From positions 434,001 to 498,000 of the forward strand of contig NW_025933011.1 of assembly GCF_000764305.2 (NCBI RefSeq): a stretch of DNA of 64,000 bases, written 5' to 3'. Positions within the stretch are counted from its first letter, which is position 1. Every line of letters starts with the position of its first letter. This DNA comes from Hyalella azteca. Its lineage: Eukaryota; Arthropoda; Malacostraca; Amphipoda; Hyalellidae. The position numbers and the translations under genes were made by a program. Under the pieces are notes generated by a model. It was not told the origin of the DNA. It searched no databases and saw only the letters and a list, made by a program, of their open reading frames with translations. Positions 47,633-58,916 of the stretch are shown here, piece by piece.

Positions 47633-47970
47633 GTTCATATCATATCATTATGTCGGAGCTGAAGAATAGGCCTGATATGTGGCCTTTCGCCGATTCTTGT
47701 ACTCTTCTTGACTTGTCCACAGGAGATCTAAAAACAGGTCCTTCGAACGGATCTTTTCCAAACTGACAATAGTTTGAAATAGCTAATAGACTCCCACCGG
47801 GTTCGATATGGTGCTAGGCATTTCAAGTCTGAACATATGACATTTTTCCGCAGCTTTATCTCGTCCGTTCTACCGCGTCTATGTACTAGAAAATCTCTGA
47901 TCCAGTGGAGTACGTTTCCCTCTATTTTCAAAGACTTCCATAATCCTTTTAAGCCTTCTCTGAGGTACAA
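47633..47970 (-). mobile_element. CR1-type non-LTR retrotransposon fragment with internal deletion
   Basis: The minus strand encodes LREGLKGLWKSLKIEGNVLH then WIRDFLVHRRGR, the conserved RT segment between the palm motifs of CR1/Jockey-type elements (K...GI.G..L.WI.DFL..R). The frame then passes directly into the 3' UTR homologous to 29175-29395, so most of the RT C-terminus is deleted. The 3' end (about 47636-47650) carries an ATGAT-type repeat. Dead copy. Confidence 0.75.
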
Positions 47971-49595
47971 GCTTTTGCAGTTTATTTCAATGCAGACACG
48001 TTTATTAACTTTTACTTTACGGTAAAATTAGCAATCGTGATCTTATAAATTCCTCGGTAGCAATTTAACAACCCTTCGAGATCAGTTGATTAATGAGATT
48101 TATAGATGAAAATATTTCAACCTGAAGTGAAATTTCCAACGTTCGTGTCTGAACGGATTTTAACGACTGCAATGCTAACTAGACGAACATTGAACAGTAG
48201 CAATTCGTATTTCAAAACGAAATTGTGATCTTATATCTAATCCAGCGACCGGTCGATTGCTCGGATATTCGTATTTTTAAGAAAGAAAATTATGTCTATC
48301 ATGTCATGGTAGCCAAGTTTCACTGCCAGTTTCAGGGTTCATGAGAAGAGATAAAAATAGAGAATTTAATTTACACAGACCGGTCCGGCTATCTAACACT
48401 TTTGCGCCGTCCATAGGGTGCGCTCAAGATTAATTGTTGAGACTAAGTTATTAATACGCTGTACGAATAGGTCCAGCTCCTGCGCTAACCGTGTGATGGT
48501 CACTCTTCTTTCACAAAAAAAAAATCACGCGGAGACTTTCGTTGAGAAGAGGAGAGGTAAACAAAAGCATCAACATTGCAAATATCTTCATCCATAAAAC
48601 CGAAAATCTTGAAAGGAGAACACAATTTTACACAGCGATGTTCATGAGAAATGTGAGCAAGAACACGTCTTTCGTGCGTCGTGAGATAATTGTGCAACAC
48701 ATTTTGCATCGTGAACAACACTTGCATAAAACTAACATCAACAGGATAACAGGTACAGATATGAACAAACATCGGCTCTAGAAGAAATTTGGGCGGGTAA
48801 TCCAGGGAACCCTGATACATGCCAGACCTCAAAACTATAAAAAACACTCATCACAAATAGGGGGATCATTCAATGTTTCACAGTAAGGCACAGAAAATGC
48901 GGGTAATTTCCCTAGAAATCGTCGGCACCCTGCATTTAAAACATTTATTACGGTAGGTACGATAGCACTATTGCATAAAGGCAGATCAAGCAAATACTAA
49001 TTCAGTGGTGAAACTCATCCCTGAAGATGATATTTATCCTGAGAGGATAGATTTTTGTGAAAGTTGCGGCTAACCATGGCTACTAAATCGCAGTGGAACC
49101 ATCATCTATTTTCTATTCTCTTCTTCATCGAAAATATCGGATAGGTGAATTAATCAAGTTCAAATAAGTTGTTTCAAACTACAAATTTATTGCTAGTAAT
49201 CATTCTCGATTGTTTAGGAGGACGACGTTTTCGATTGTTTTCATAGCCAATCAAATCACATGTCGCTGTAATGAATGGTGGCTGGGCCGCATTCGTAGCA
49301 GATCAAAGGGATAAGTTACACGCACACAGATCTACGAATAAGCCTGCATGGAATGAGACGTTGAGATTCGTAAATTTAAGCATTACTTCATAATTTTTTT
49401 AATTTCTCCAAATCCTGTAGGGACATTTAGCTAATTAACACCCTAGTCTAGATAATCAAGACACGTGAATAAGACTAGAAAACACAAATATTCTACAGGA
49501 ATGATCTCGCTTTGATCGCGTGGCTACTGGACGATCACATCGCACTACCGACGCTCCTATTTTGGCATGTGTTACTCGTGCGCGCCCAGCGATGC
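47971..49595. other. spacer
   Basis: A minus ORF at 48500-48847 opens at a GTG codon, is unrecognised and not called. Confidence 0.35.
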
Positions 49596-49662
49596 GTCAC
49601 ATATATACGTTTATTATATATACATGTTGACGTCACATATATATATTATATATAATATATCG
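49596..49662. repeat. AT microsatellite with duplicated GTCACATATATA
   Basis: Two CACATATATA blocks about 37 bp apart are followed by an alternating AT tract of about 25 bp. Confidence 0.75.
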
Positions 49663-50287
49663 ACACGTTTCTTTCGAGGACACGTTACATATAAACTCGC
49701 CCAAAATTCGCGTGTCAACATCAATCGCTCAAGACACGAAGCGTTTAGATCATCAATCCTAAGACCAAATAAATCTAACATTTTATGGTTGGATCTTGAT
49801 CAGATTCGTGATGAAATATAGAAACGAACAAATATTATTGTGGTCACATATTCAACGCAAGAAGACCATGAAATTAATGGAATTTTTCTCAACTGCACCT
49901 TAAAAACAATCATGTATTAAATTTATTAACCTCCCCAAATTTAGTTCCAACACATTTTGGCGAATTTACGGACGCCGAAGCCTGCGTTGCGATGGCCGGC
50001 CGAGATTATTCAAGTCCCGAGTTCATGTCAATAGACCGCGTTTAGCTTTTAAGTAGGGGAATAGTATTTACTGCAAGTATTTGTTGTATAGGACAAAAGG
50101 GATCCAACTGCAGATAACTTGCGAGTAAAGAAACAAAAATGCTCTAAGCACCAATATAATTCGTGGGAACCAATCAATATTATCGAAACTGACGGTCGCG
50201 TTTGTGGTGAAGAGATGCAGAACTTCACTGATAATAATCCTACGTCCTGCCTCCTTGGTCCTTCTAATTACCTTACGTAGTGTCCCC
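49663..50287. other. spacer
   Basis: No supported feature. Confidence 0.4.
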
Positions 50288-50545
50288 TCATAATAATCCA
50301 ACATTCTATCCATCATGATTATCCAACATTCTATCCATCATGATAATTCAACTATCAATCATGATTATCCAACATTCTATCCATTACGATTACCCAACAT
50401 TCTATCTATCATGATTATCCAACATTCTATCCATCATGATTATCCAACATTCTATCCATTACGATTACCCAACATTCTATCAATCATGATTATCCAACAT
50501 TCTATCCATCACGATTATCCAACATTCTTCCCATCATAATTACCC
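50288..50545. repeat. 25-bp minisatellite, about 10 units
   Basis: Units of ATCATGATTATCCAACATTC followed by TATCC; some read TTACGATTACCC. Degenerate units (ACGTACTATCCCTC type) continue to about 50690. The 74-codon plus ORF over it (a 25-residue repeat from three 25-bp units) is a by-product. Confidence 0.93.
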
Positions 50546-50690
50546 GACGTACAATAATACTTCATAATTATCTGACAAACCACCCCTCAATATTACCCGA
50601 AGTACTAAGCCTCATAAAAACAACGTACTATCCCTTTAAAAATCCACCGTACTATCCCTCATGAAAATCCAACGTACTATATTTTCACTA

Positions 50691-52768
50691 TTATGCTCCA
50701 TACTACCTCCTCACAAGCTAAATCAAGCACGAACTGCGAAGCAACAGTGCATTAGACATGAATGTATAAGTGTTAACGCGCTTACGTCGCGTCAAGGCGC
50801 TCGGTTATAAATGAAGTCATAAATATTGAGATCCAATCAGAAAAATCTAAATCATAGAAAAAATACAAATCGATTTCAATTCAACCTAGAGATTAAAGAA
50901 AGCAAGTATTATGCTTAGGTGAACTAAAGGATAAATTCGGCATTTATTACATTATAATCTAATTAAAACATCAAAAGATTTGACGGTATTCTTAAGACTA
51001 AAAATACAAGCGCGACAATCTTTGCCAACAAGGAAGCCAACAATACAGTAAACACAAAAAGGCAGTGCACAAACGGTGCTGTGTTATATCTTCCTTAAAT
51101 CCAAAGTATATGTAGTTCTCCGATAAATAACAGGTCGTAATGAACACAGACAAGAGAACATCTGTAACTATATAATGAACTCGAGCGCAAAATCGAGTTC
51201 ATTTTCTGTGTCACTTTTCTCAAGAAAGATGATGATAGAGTACAGAGATTGTGAGATATGTGCCCTGCTGAGTTAAAGTATTAAATAAATTTATCAATTT
51301 TAAGGCAAATTTGAAATATAACCCAAAAGTTTAACCGCGTCCGAAACGATTCATTTTCAAAATAGCGATTTGTGGCTATGCATCAGAAAATGTAATAAAT
51401 TGCCACGATCGCACGTCGCTGTGTCACTTGCTGCCACGCAAGGCCATCAATGAAGCTCAGACCTGAACCGACCCAGCAACATCATCTTCAACACTGCGAG
51501 CTGCGGACCTTACAGCCCCAACAGCAACTAAAGGCTCCTTCTCATTGTGAAAACCACGGTTTCCCACTGTCTTAATATTTGCGTGAATTGAATTTTTTCA
51601 ATCAATCCCCAACCAGGAAGGATTTAACAGAAGGCTCATCATAAATAACGTTAAGGGTAACGTAACCTACGTCAGCTCATCAGGAGAGAACCACAAATCT
51701 TTGGTTGCGTCTGGACGATTTTCTTCATTAAAATAAGTCTCATCTGAAGTCAACCAACCAAAATCCAAGAGATATTATGCAGGAGAATTTGAATTGAAAT
51801 TGACCAACGCCAGGAGATCTTAAGCAGAAGAATTGTATTTGAAATAGACGAAAGATCAGTTAATAAAATAGCTTACTTGAACCAAATCTTTTTCTCGACA
51901 TATAACGTAAGATCTGAAAACATGCAAAACTGAAGATTGCATTATGAAAACTAGCACCATTTTGCAGCTTACATAGGTTCATTGTAAATGAGAGTATAAG
52001 TTTATACTTATTAAAAACAATTGGGAGCTTCACATCAAATTTATATTACGCAACGGAAAGCGAAAGCAAACTTTTAAATCCATTTACTGAACAAAATATC
52101 AAATAAATCCATCTACTGAACAGAACAAAATATCGAAAATAAAGACAGCAGCATCATTTTGATTATCCATGAAGGCATGCTTTTCTCGACTTTAAACTGA
52201 TGGAGCCAGTTTGTGTCTACTCCAAGCCGTCAAAGCTTCAAATGTCAACATCAACTCTTCATTATAGACTAACAACAAAATCAAACTTTTTTCAACTGTA
52301 GAATTAATAAGAAAAATAACTGACGGATGCTAAAAAGCGTCCGTGCGTCAAACCAAACTGCAGATTAAAGCATTTTAGTTAGGCTTAGTTACACTCAAAA
52401 CAAAACATCGGCAAACATCGTAGAATGAAGGCATAGGCATTACCTACTACATAAAGAGTTGCGTAGATTAATTATTCATCTGGTCCATTCGACTAATTCC
52501 TCTCTAAACTGGCGAACCGTAGGAAATAATGTCAAATATTTCAGAAAATCACTGTAAAATGATTACCGACGAGAGCTCCTGTGGAACTGGAACATGATTA
52601 GAGGCATAAAAATATATTTCAGAATAAATTCAATGTATTTTCTTATATTAGCTTGTATAGTTGACTTATTTCAAAATCCGTCTGAAGACCTGTCAATATA
52701 TCTTGATTTAACGGTTCTGAAAACTTGTTTTCAATAACTTCGACCGTTTATGTACGAACGATGAAATT
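50691..52768. other. spacer downstream of the acyl-CoA synthetase
   Basis: Probably includes the 3' UTR of the minus-strand ACSL gene. I found no AATAAA in gene direction within about 400 nt of the stop, only a weak AATATA at 52613-52618. No other feature. Confidence 0.35.
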
Positions 52769-54820
52769 TTACTTCGAATTCTTAAGGGCTTCGTACATGG
52801 ATTTAATTTGAACTGCATATCGATGCATGAGCTGCTTCCTGCGAAGCTTGAGTGCCGCCGTGACCAGACCTGACTCAGGGTCCCACACATCGCGGGTGAG
52901 GTAAACGGCCGCCGGAAGCTCCCACTTGTTCAGATCGCAGCTTCGGCCATGCTCGTGTATGAGGTTGAGCACGACTTTGTTGATATGGCGGTTGGTGTAC
53001 AAGTGAGCCATGTTGTCCAACTCAGGGTTGGTCAGAGCAGTGGCAGGCTCTTCCTTGCCAATCTTTAGCAAGACTTCAGGAACCGGAACCACCACCGCTA
53101 CAACAAAATCAGGCAAAACCTCAGCAAAAACACAGATGTTTTCTACAAGGGGCATGGTTTTCATCACGGATTCAACCGATCCCAGAGAAATGTACTCTCC
53201 GTGCTTCATTTTCACAAGGTCTTTGAGACGGTCGATAATCTTCAGGCAGCCGTACTCGTCTATTTCCCCAATGTCACCTGTGCAAAAGCAACGAACGCCG
53301 TTTTCCTCGTAGAAGGCGGCCGCTGTCTCCTCGGGACGATTGTAGTATCCTTTGGCTACACTAGGCCCACCAATGACAACTTCGCCGCGAGGGTTGGGCT
53401 TGTCCGTAACTCTGTAGCCACCTTCTTCCCAGTCACGGAGCTTCAGCAGGACACCGTCGTTCGGAGGGCCTGTATGGCCAAGCCTGGTGTCACCAGAGCG
53501 CATGACAGATACGCAAGCTGACGTCTCGGTTGATCCGTACCCAACCTGGATATCGCAACCAAACATCGTCTCAAAAAGTTCCTGAGTTTGTATGGAGAGT
53601 GGAGCCCCACCGACTACGAGGGTCTTAAGTTCACCGCCCAGCTCGACTTTGATCTTTCGAAACACAAGCAAGTCCAGGACACTGGAAGTGAAAGGAATGT
53701 AGTCGAAAATGGACTTGTAATGTACCAGTTTCTTGAATACGAGGCTCTTAAGCCATCCTTGTTGTTCAACCTTCTGGGTAACACTCTTGATAACTTTGTC
53801 CAAAACGAGAGGCACGCAGGTCATAACGGTGGGTTTCGCGACTCTGGCATCGCCATCCGTGCCCGCCAGAACTTTGAGCGACGACGAGGTCAAGGTGGCA
53901 GGGGACGAGTAGAAGATCTGAATACCTCGAGTCAGCAAGGCGAGCTCAGTGACTAGTTCCAAGATGTGCGCCAAGGGCAAGAAAGCCAGGTAACGTGACT
54001 TGGAAGAAGCAGGTATGCGGCAAAAATAAGCAGTAACGAAAGCAATGATATTCGCATGGGACAACTCGACGCCTTTGGGAACCCCCGTAGACCCACTTGT
54101 GTACATGATGATGGCCGTGTCATCAACCTTTGGAACAGGCACTTCTTCACGATGGCTCAGGAATCCTCGCTTCACCAAAGTCTTGAAAGGTATCACTTCC
54201 ACTTGACTGGGAATCTCCGTTACGTCACCCACACCTTCAATCTGATCTTCCATAACCACGATGGTCCTGATTTTAGGACACTGAGGCAAGACTTTTATGA
54301 CTCGAGGTAGAAGTTCGTAAGTTGTGAAGATGAGCGGCACTTCGGTCTCGGTGAGAGCGTGAACAACGCCCGAGTCACTGAGCGTCGTATAAACCGTACA
54401 AACTGCCACTCTGTGCTGCAAAATACCAGCCGCTGCAATTAGCCAATCAGCTCTGGTCTCTGCAAACAAAGCAATGCGATCGCCATGCTTATACCCCATG
54501 TCCCGAAGACCGAGGCCCACCGCTTGAGAAGTTTCATACACACGCTGGTACGATAGCCATTCATAGTCTCCAAGTTCAAGTTTTTCCACGGTTTTGCCTT
54601 CTATTTGGACCATGTGACGTAAAATGACTTGCCGTGTTCCAAGGCATTCTTTGGTATGGTATTTTTGAGCCGAGTATCTCAACACGTCGCTGACGGTCCG
54701 CACCCCGGCCGCCCTGAACTCACGCGCGACTGGGGTGTGTTCCACAGGCGTCACTGAACCGTCGGGGTTCACGCATTGCCACCACCCGTCCGGCCGCTTC
54801 AAGCTCTGCGCCGACACCAT
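52769..54820 (-). CDS. long-chain fatty acid-CoA ligase, ACSL3/4 type (uninterrupted coding block)
   Basis: It activates long-chain fatty acids with ATP and CoA to acyl-CoA, normally on ER, lipid-droplet or peroxisomal membranes. Numbering from the first in-frame ATG (54820) gives 683 residues. Motifs in order: ATP-binding loop YTSGSTGVPKGV (240-251); LPLAHILEL (282-290); GYGSTETSA (427-435); TGDIG (514-518); hinge and FACS signature RLKDLVKMKHGEYISLG (531-547), which is the ACSL3/4 form rather than the KKHIFKLAQGEYI form of ACSL1/5/6; C-terminal lysine in LVTAALKLRRKQL (K658), equivalent to the ANL adenylation lysine. The N-terminal membrane anchor typical of ACSL3/4 is not seen. An in-frame TAA lies about 70 nt upstream, and CTCTGGCAG directly before the ATG is a good acceptor, so an upstream anchor exon may exist, possibly in the gap. 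A 2-kb block without introns is unusual for this family in animals. Confidence 0.95.
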   Translation of the reverse strand: MVSAQSLKRPDGWWQCVNPDGSVTPVEHTPVAREFRAAGVRTVSDVLRYSAQKYHTKECLGTRQVILRHMVQIEGKTVEKLELGDYEWLSYQRVYETSQAVGLGLRDMGYKHGDRIALFAETRADWLIAAAGILQHRVAVCTVYTTLSDSGVVHALTETEVPLIFTTYELLPRVIKVLPQCPKIRTIVVMEDQIEGVGDVTEIPSQVEVIPFKTLVKRGFLSHREEVPVPKVDDTAIIMYTSGSTGVPKGVELSHANIIAFVTAYFCRIPASSKSRYLAFLPLAHILELVTELALLTRGIQIFYSSPATLTSSSLKVLAGTDGDARVAKPTVMTCVPLVLDKVIKSVTQKVEQQGWLKSLVFKKLVHYKSIFDYIPFTSSVLDLLVFRKIKVELGGELKTLVVGGAPLSIQTQELFETMFGCDIQVGYGSTETSACVSVMRSGDTRLGHTGPPNDGVLLKLRDWEEGGYRVTDKPNPRGEVVIGGPSVAKGYYNRPEETAAAFYEENGVRCFCTGDIGEIDEYGCLKIIDRLKDLVKMKHGEYISLGSVESVMKTMPLVENICVFAEVLPDFVVAVVVPVPEVLLKIGKEEPATALTNPELDNMAHLYTNRHINKVVLNLIHEHGRSCDLNKWELPAAVYLTRDVWDPESGLVTAALKLRRKQLMHRYAVQIKSMYEALKNSK

Positions 54821-54829
54821 CTGCCAGAG
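54803..54829 (-). promoter_or_regulatory. candidate 3' splice acceptor overlapping the ACSL start codon
   Basis: The minus strand reads GATTTCCTCTGGCAG|ATGGTGTCG. The pyrimidine-rich tract and CAG fit an acceptor that would make ATG 54820 an internal codon of a longer protein. A second acceptor-like site (TAATTTCAG) lies 34 nt further upstream. Confidence 0.35.
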
Positions 54830-55928
54830 GAAATCATAATGATAGTCGTCAATTTTGCTGAAATTACTAAAGTAGGTATGCAAATGCAGGGTTTAAACAT
54901 GTACTTATGAGGGTTAAATGTTCCACTAGGATAACCTTGTAAGACAACAGGTTTTCACAAATGAAAAAGGTAATTTCAAATTTTGATTGAATACAATTCA
55001 ATGTCTTTATACTAGGTTAAAGATAAATAGATAAAAGAACAAAGAGATCACTCCCAGATAAATTGGATTCCGTACTTGTTCATGTTTGAACAAAAATTTA
55101 GGTGTTAAGGTAGGTACACAAACTCAATTTCATGAAATCATAATAAGGAGTAGGTACATTTTTTTCAAATAATCTTTCAGTCGCCACTAAGCACTGGAGA
55201 TGCGCATACAACATATTTAGTCACTTTATACATCTATTACAAAAACATCTCTACTTATTGCACAAATCTAGTATTTAGGCAGAAAATTATTGTATGACTA
55301 GTTACTAATTTCTGGATTTACCTACAATTAAAAAATAATTATCTGAAAGCACAGCTAGGGGAAAAGCTCAACTGGAATGCGTCTTTATCACAATTATTAT
55401 GCTACCCATTCAGTTATTTGATAACTTTTTTTTTTTGTCTTCCAAAGCTGAAAGAAGTAGAGCTTGTGTTGTGTTTGAATAGCATTTTGAGGCATTGCTG
55501 ATGAGAATATCTTGCAAGCCCATTCATTGCCAAATGCAGTGTGCTGAATAATGAAAGGGTTTGGACAAGCACCAGGCTTTCTAATAACCTTTAAGCTGGT
55601 ACTCTGACATTATTGCATAACCCTTTTATTTCAAGAACAATTCCTTGTAACAAGAATCATAAAATATAGTCACATAATTTACAGGAAATGCTGTGCGTTG
55701 GGTCCTTGCTCCATAAATACATTGTAATCCATACTCAAGAAATTATAAATTTTCAGTATTAAATGTTTGGTATTAAATGTTCAGTATTCAACGTTTCTAA
55801 TTGCACAACTGCCTTGACAGGCTAGTAGATAATCTATTGTTGGCTTGTAATAAGTATTAATGATTTAGTACAAGCATATCATATTACTGTTTTTTTACTT
55901 CTTCCAGCAGCTGAGTGCAACTTTTATG
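54830..55928. other. intron or upstream region of ACSL
   Basis: AT-rich, no ORF with a membrane anchor on the minus strand, no clear promoter. Confidence 0.35.
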
Positions 55929-56093
55929 TACCATCAAATGGGGTAATAAGGGACATTTTCTTCTTACCATGAAACATTTCATAAACAAGTTTGGGCTCAT
56001 TCAAATGGGTTTGCAATGGCTATCATTTGTCATCTCCAAAAAAATTCCATGTGCGATTTGCAAGGTGCCAGAAGAAAAAAATATAACTCAGTA

Positions 56094-57076
56094 CCGTAAA
56101 ATGGGGTAACTTAGACCATTTTTTTTATAAATGATGCCATTTTTTTACTAGCTAAATTAAACTTGAATTGAAACATGCAAAATACAGGTCTATACTCTAG
56201 CTTTACTCACCATAAATTGCTGGCTCCTGCCTCTCATAGTTTTGATGTAATTTAGAAAAAAGTGATGGTCTTTGTTACCCCAGCTCTTGGAGTTTCTTTG
56301 ACCAGGTGGTAAAATCAATTTTATTTTTTAGAAAAATAACTCCAAATAACTCCAGGTTGTGGTGCATTGTAGTAGAACTCTTCTAGTTACATATACAAAA
56401 GACAGATTTTAGGAAAGTGTCATAGTTTGCAAATGGGGGGCGCCACCACCAAATGGGCAAAATGTGACCACCTAATGGCAGCCGTGACGGGGTAACATAG
56501 ACCGGTTTGGAAATTAAGTTAAAATTACCATATATAAGACTGTGTAGAGTCTGAAACAAAGAAAAAAACATTAATAGGTATATCAAACATAAAATATGTT
56601 ATATAGGTACCTATGGTAATTTTAACTTAATTTCCAAGCCGGTCACTCTTACCCCGTCACGGCTGCCATTAGGTGGTCAAAGTTACCCCATTACGGGGCG
56701 GCGCCTCCCATTTGCAAACTATGACACTTTTCTAAAATTTGTCTTTTGCATAATGTAACTAGAAGAGTTCTACTACAATGAATCAAAAACCTGGAGTTAT
56801 TTTACCAAAAAAAAAAATAAAAAAATTGGAGGGGGTTCTCCAACAGGCTTTAAATAATAGCTCTTTTTTGTGGGTCACGTTTTTAATTCTTTAACCTATT
56901 AGATATGCAAACTTTTTAAATCTTTTTATTGTGTTACATAGCCTCAGTATTAGGCCTCTGATGGCCATTGACAAAATTTTTCTATGTCAAATCGTTTTTG
57001 AGTTTTGGGGGTTTTTGTTAAAAAAACGAAAAGTGGTCAAAGTTACCCCGCCGGTCAAAGTAACCCCATTTTACGG
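56094..57076. mobile_element. foldback element F1 with TA target duplication
   Basis: It is flanked by TA on both sides. Terminal inverted repeats start CCGTAAAATGGGGTAACTT at the left; the right end gives CCGTAAAATGGGGTTACTT when complemented. Inside are long arms, 56344-56533 and 56612-56802, reverse complements at about 85-90% around a 78-nt loop. TA duplication and TIRs suggest mobilisation by a Tc1/mariner-like transposase; there is no coding capacity. Insertion is within copy A of element R. Confidence 0.82.
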
Positions 57077-57746
57077 TATAACTCTCCTAGTTACATATGC
57101 AAATGACAAATTTGAGGAATGTGTCATAGTTTGCAAATGGGGGCACCACCCCTGAATGAGGGAACTTAGACCACCTAATGTCAGCCATGACAGGGTAATA
57201 TTGACCGGCTTGGAAATTAAGTTAAAATTACAATATATAAGACTCTGTAGAGTCTGAAACATAAATAAAAAACATTAATAGGTGTATCAAACATAAAATA
57301 TGTTATATATGGAAATTCTAAATTAATTTCCAAGCCGGTGTATTTTAAATTAATTTCTGATTAATTAAGGCAGTGCCCCCCATTTGCAAACTATGACACT
57401 TTCCTCAAATTTGTCATTTGCATATATAACTAGGAGAGTTCTAATACAATGTACCAAACCCTGGAGTTATTTTACCAAAAAATAAAAAAAAAATTGGAGG
57501 GGGTTCTGCAACAGGCTTTAAATAATAGCTCTTTTTTGTGGGTCACATTTTTCATTTTTTAACCTATTAGATATGCATAATTTGTTTATCTTTCTATTGT
57601 GTTACATAGCCTCAGTATACTGCCTTTAATGCCCATTGACTAAATTTTTTATGTCAAATAGTTTTTGAGTTTTGGGGGTTTTTGTTAAAAAAATGGAAGT
57701 TGTCTAAGTTACCCCAGGAGTCTAAGTAACCCCCTTTTACAGTACT
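57077..57746. mobile_element. foldback element F2, second partial copy abutting F1
   Basis: Positions 57079-57735 repeat 56380-57060 at roughly 85-90%, including both inverted arms (57082-57236 and 57324-57438, the latter with a deletion) and the segment with TTGGAGGGGGTTCT. It ends GTAACCCCCTTTTACAGTA. It lacks its own left TIR and begins exactly where F1 ends, so it is either a tandem duplication product or a second insertion. Confidence 0.78.
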
Positions 57747-57873
57747 GTACTCACTGCAGTGAGTGACAGAGAGCGCATTTTCTCAAAATCTACAAAAATA
57801 GTGAAATCACAGAAAGACGGACAGATGGACATGACAAGAATAGGGCATTTTATCCATAAATGAAAAATGCGCA
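57747..57873 (-). mobile_element. short TIR element (MITE-like), copy 2
   Basis: The reverse complement matches 27653-27792: it has the ACTCACTGCAGTGAGT palindrome (57749-57764), GAGCGCATTTTCTC, a CTGTCCGTC-type internal run and a terminal TTTTTCATTTATG. It directly abuts F2. Confidence 0.75.
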
Positions 57874-58217
57874 AAAAAGCGTCCCGAATTACCCTGGGAA
57901 TGGGATAATCTGGGACCCTTGGAGTGAAACTTTTTTTTTACCCTTGGAGTGAAATTTTTTTTAAATGTTTGAAGCATGCAGAGTTTACTCATCCATTACT
58001 AACAGTAGGTAATCCAAAGTCCTTCTCTTCCATTATAGATGATGTAGATGTACAATAAATGATGTTTGCTGTGATTTGTACTTGTTTTTCAATTACTGTT
58101 GATATTACTGTATAGATTTTTCATCAACAAAAATTATATTTTTCCATTCTATATGTACCTAACACTTGCATGACTGGGCTTGTAATTCTGCACCATTTTA
58201 ATTGGGTCAAGTGAATT

Positions 58218-58634
58218 ACTGTCAAATGGGGTAATAAGGGATGGGCCGGGTAAATTGAGATAGTCATCTCGCATTTCATAGAAATGTTGTAGCAGCTAAA
58301 CTAATCAAAATGTTGCAAAACTAAAAATAGTGGCATAAAGTTCAACATTTTTACTATCTATGTAGCATAAAGTAAGTTAAGAAATCATACATTTACTACC
58401 TCTAAAAATCCCTGAAAAAAGTGGGAGAAGTGAGATTTTGAAAAATTACCTCTGCTAAGGTCTGAAGCAAAATAAAAATATTTGCAGTATTAAAAAATTT
58501 TACTTATATAAAAGTTGCACACAGGTGTTGGCTTAAAAACGTGATTGACGGAATTTGCATAAATCATTAAAAAATGGCAGCCATTTCTGTAAGACAGGAT
58601 AATATAGGACATCCCTAAAAACGCATTTACAGTA
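58218..58634. mobile_element. TIR element T (about 417 bp), inserted at TA
   Basis: It starts CTGTCAAATGGGGTAATAAG after TA and ends ...CATTTACAG before TA; the complemented end reads CTGTAAATGCG, a partial match. It interrupts the end of element R copy A, because copy B continues with different sequence past the same point. It belongs to the same broad TIR family as R and F1. Non-coding. Confidence 0.55.
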
Positions 58635-58850
58635 GAACCTCAGCTAGCAAAGGCTCCAGTTGACCGAAAAATCAATTAACAACAAAAAATTTTGATTACA
58701 TCTACCTTGCTCAGCAAAAAAAAATTTCACTCAACAAAAAATTAATGCATCATCAGTCATCACAAAATTGTGCATCAAATGTCATAGAGAGAATTGTGCA
58801 CTAGGCAACATAGAATGAAGAGTAAGTAACCTAAACTTTGATTCATTTCT
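58633..58850 (+). mobile_element. possible Tigger/pogo-like transposon end
   Basis: ACAGTAGAACCTCAGCTAGC resembles the CAGTARAACCTCG-type terminus of pogo/Tigger elements, followed by an echoing decayed segment (CCGAAAAATCAATTAACAAC). The opposite end was not found. Confidence 0.35.
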
Positions 58851-58916
58851 CCAAAAAAATATGATGGTTGTCACTAAAATATTTCTTTCTGTCTGGGGTA
58901 GGTTTTTTTTGCAATC

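Larger units (their letters stand above)
55929..58217 (+). mobile_element. TIR-type element R, copy A, split by later insertions
   Basis: The left part (55929-56091) begins TACCATCAAATGGGGTAATA; the right part (57882-58217) begins near CGTCCCGAATTACCC. Both match, in order, the reverse complement of copy B (58917-59515). The intervening 1.8 kb consists of the two foldback units and the short TIR element described separately. Shared landmarks are GGTGCCAGA, CATCCATTACTAACAGTA, TAGATGATGTA, TGTGATTTGTAC and ACCATTTTAATTGGG. Copy A ends at another insertion at 58217. Confidence 0.75.

Noticed and set aside
50315..50539. 74-codon repeat protein on the plus strand
   Set aside because: By-product of a 25-bp tandem repeat that is open only because three units make 75 bp.
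52708..54310. Several plus- and minus-frame ORFs overlapping the ACSL block
   Set aside because: They are shadow frames of the acyl-CoA synthetase; their translations have no motifs.
55480..55560. Hammerhead ribozyme from a CTGATGA box near 55499
   Set aside because: No stem II or GAAA box follows at a suitable distance.
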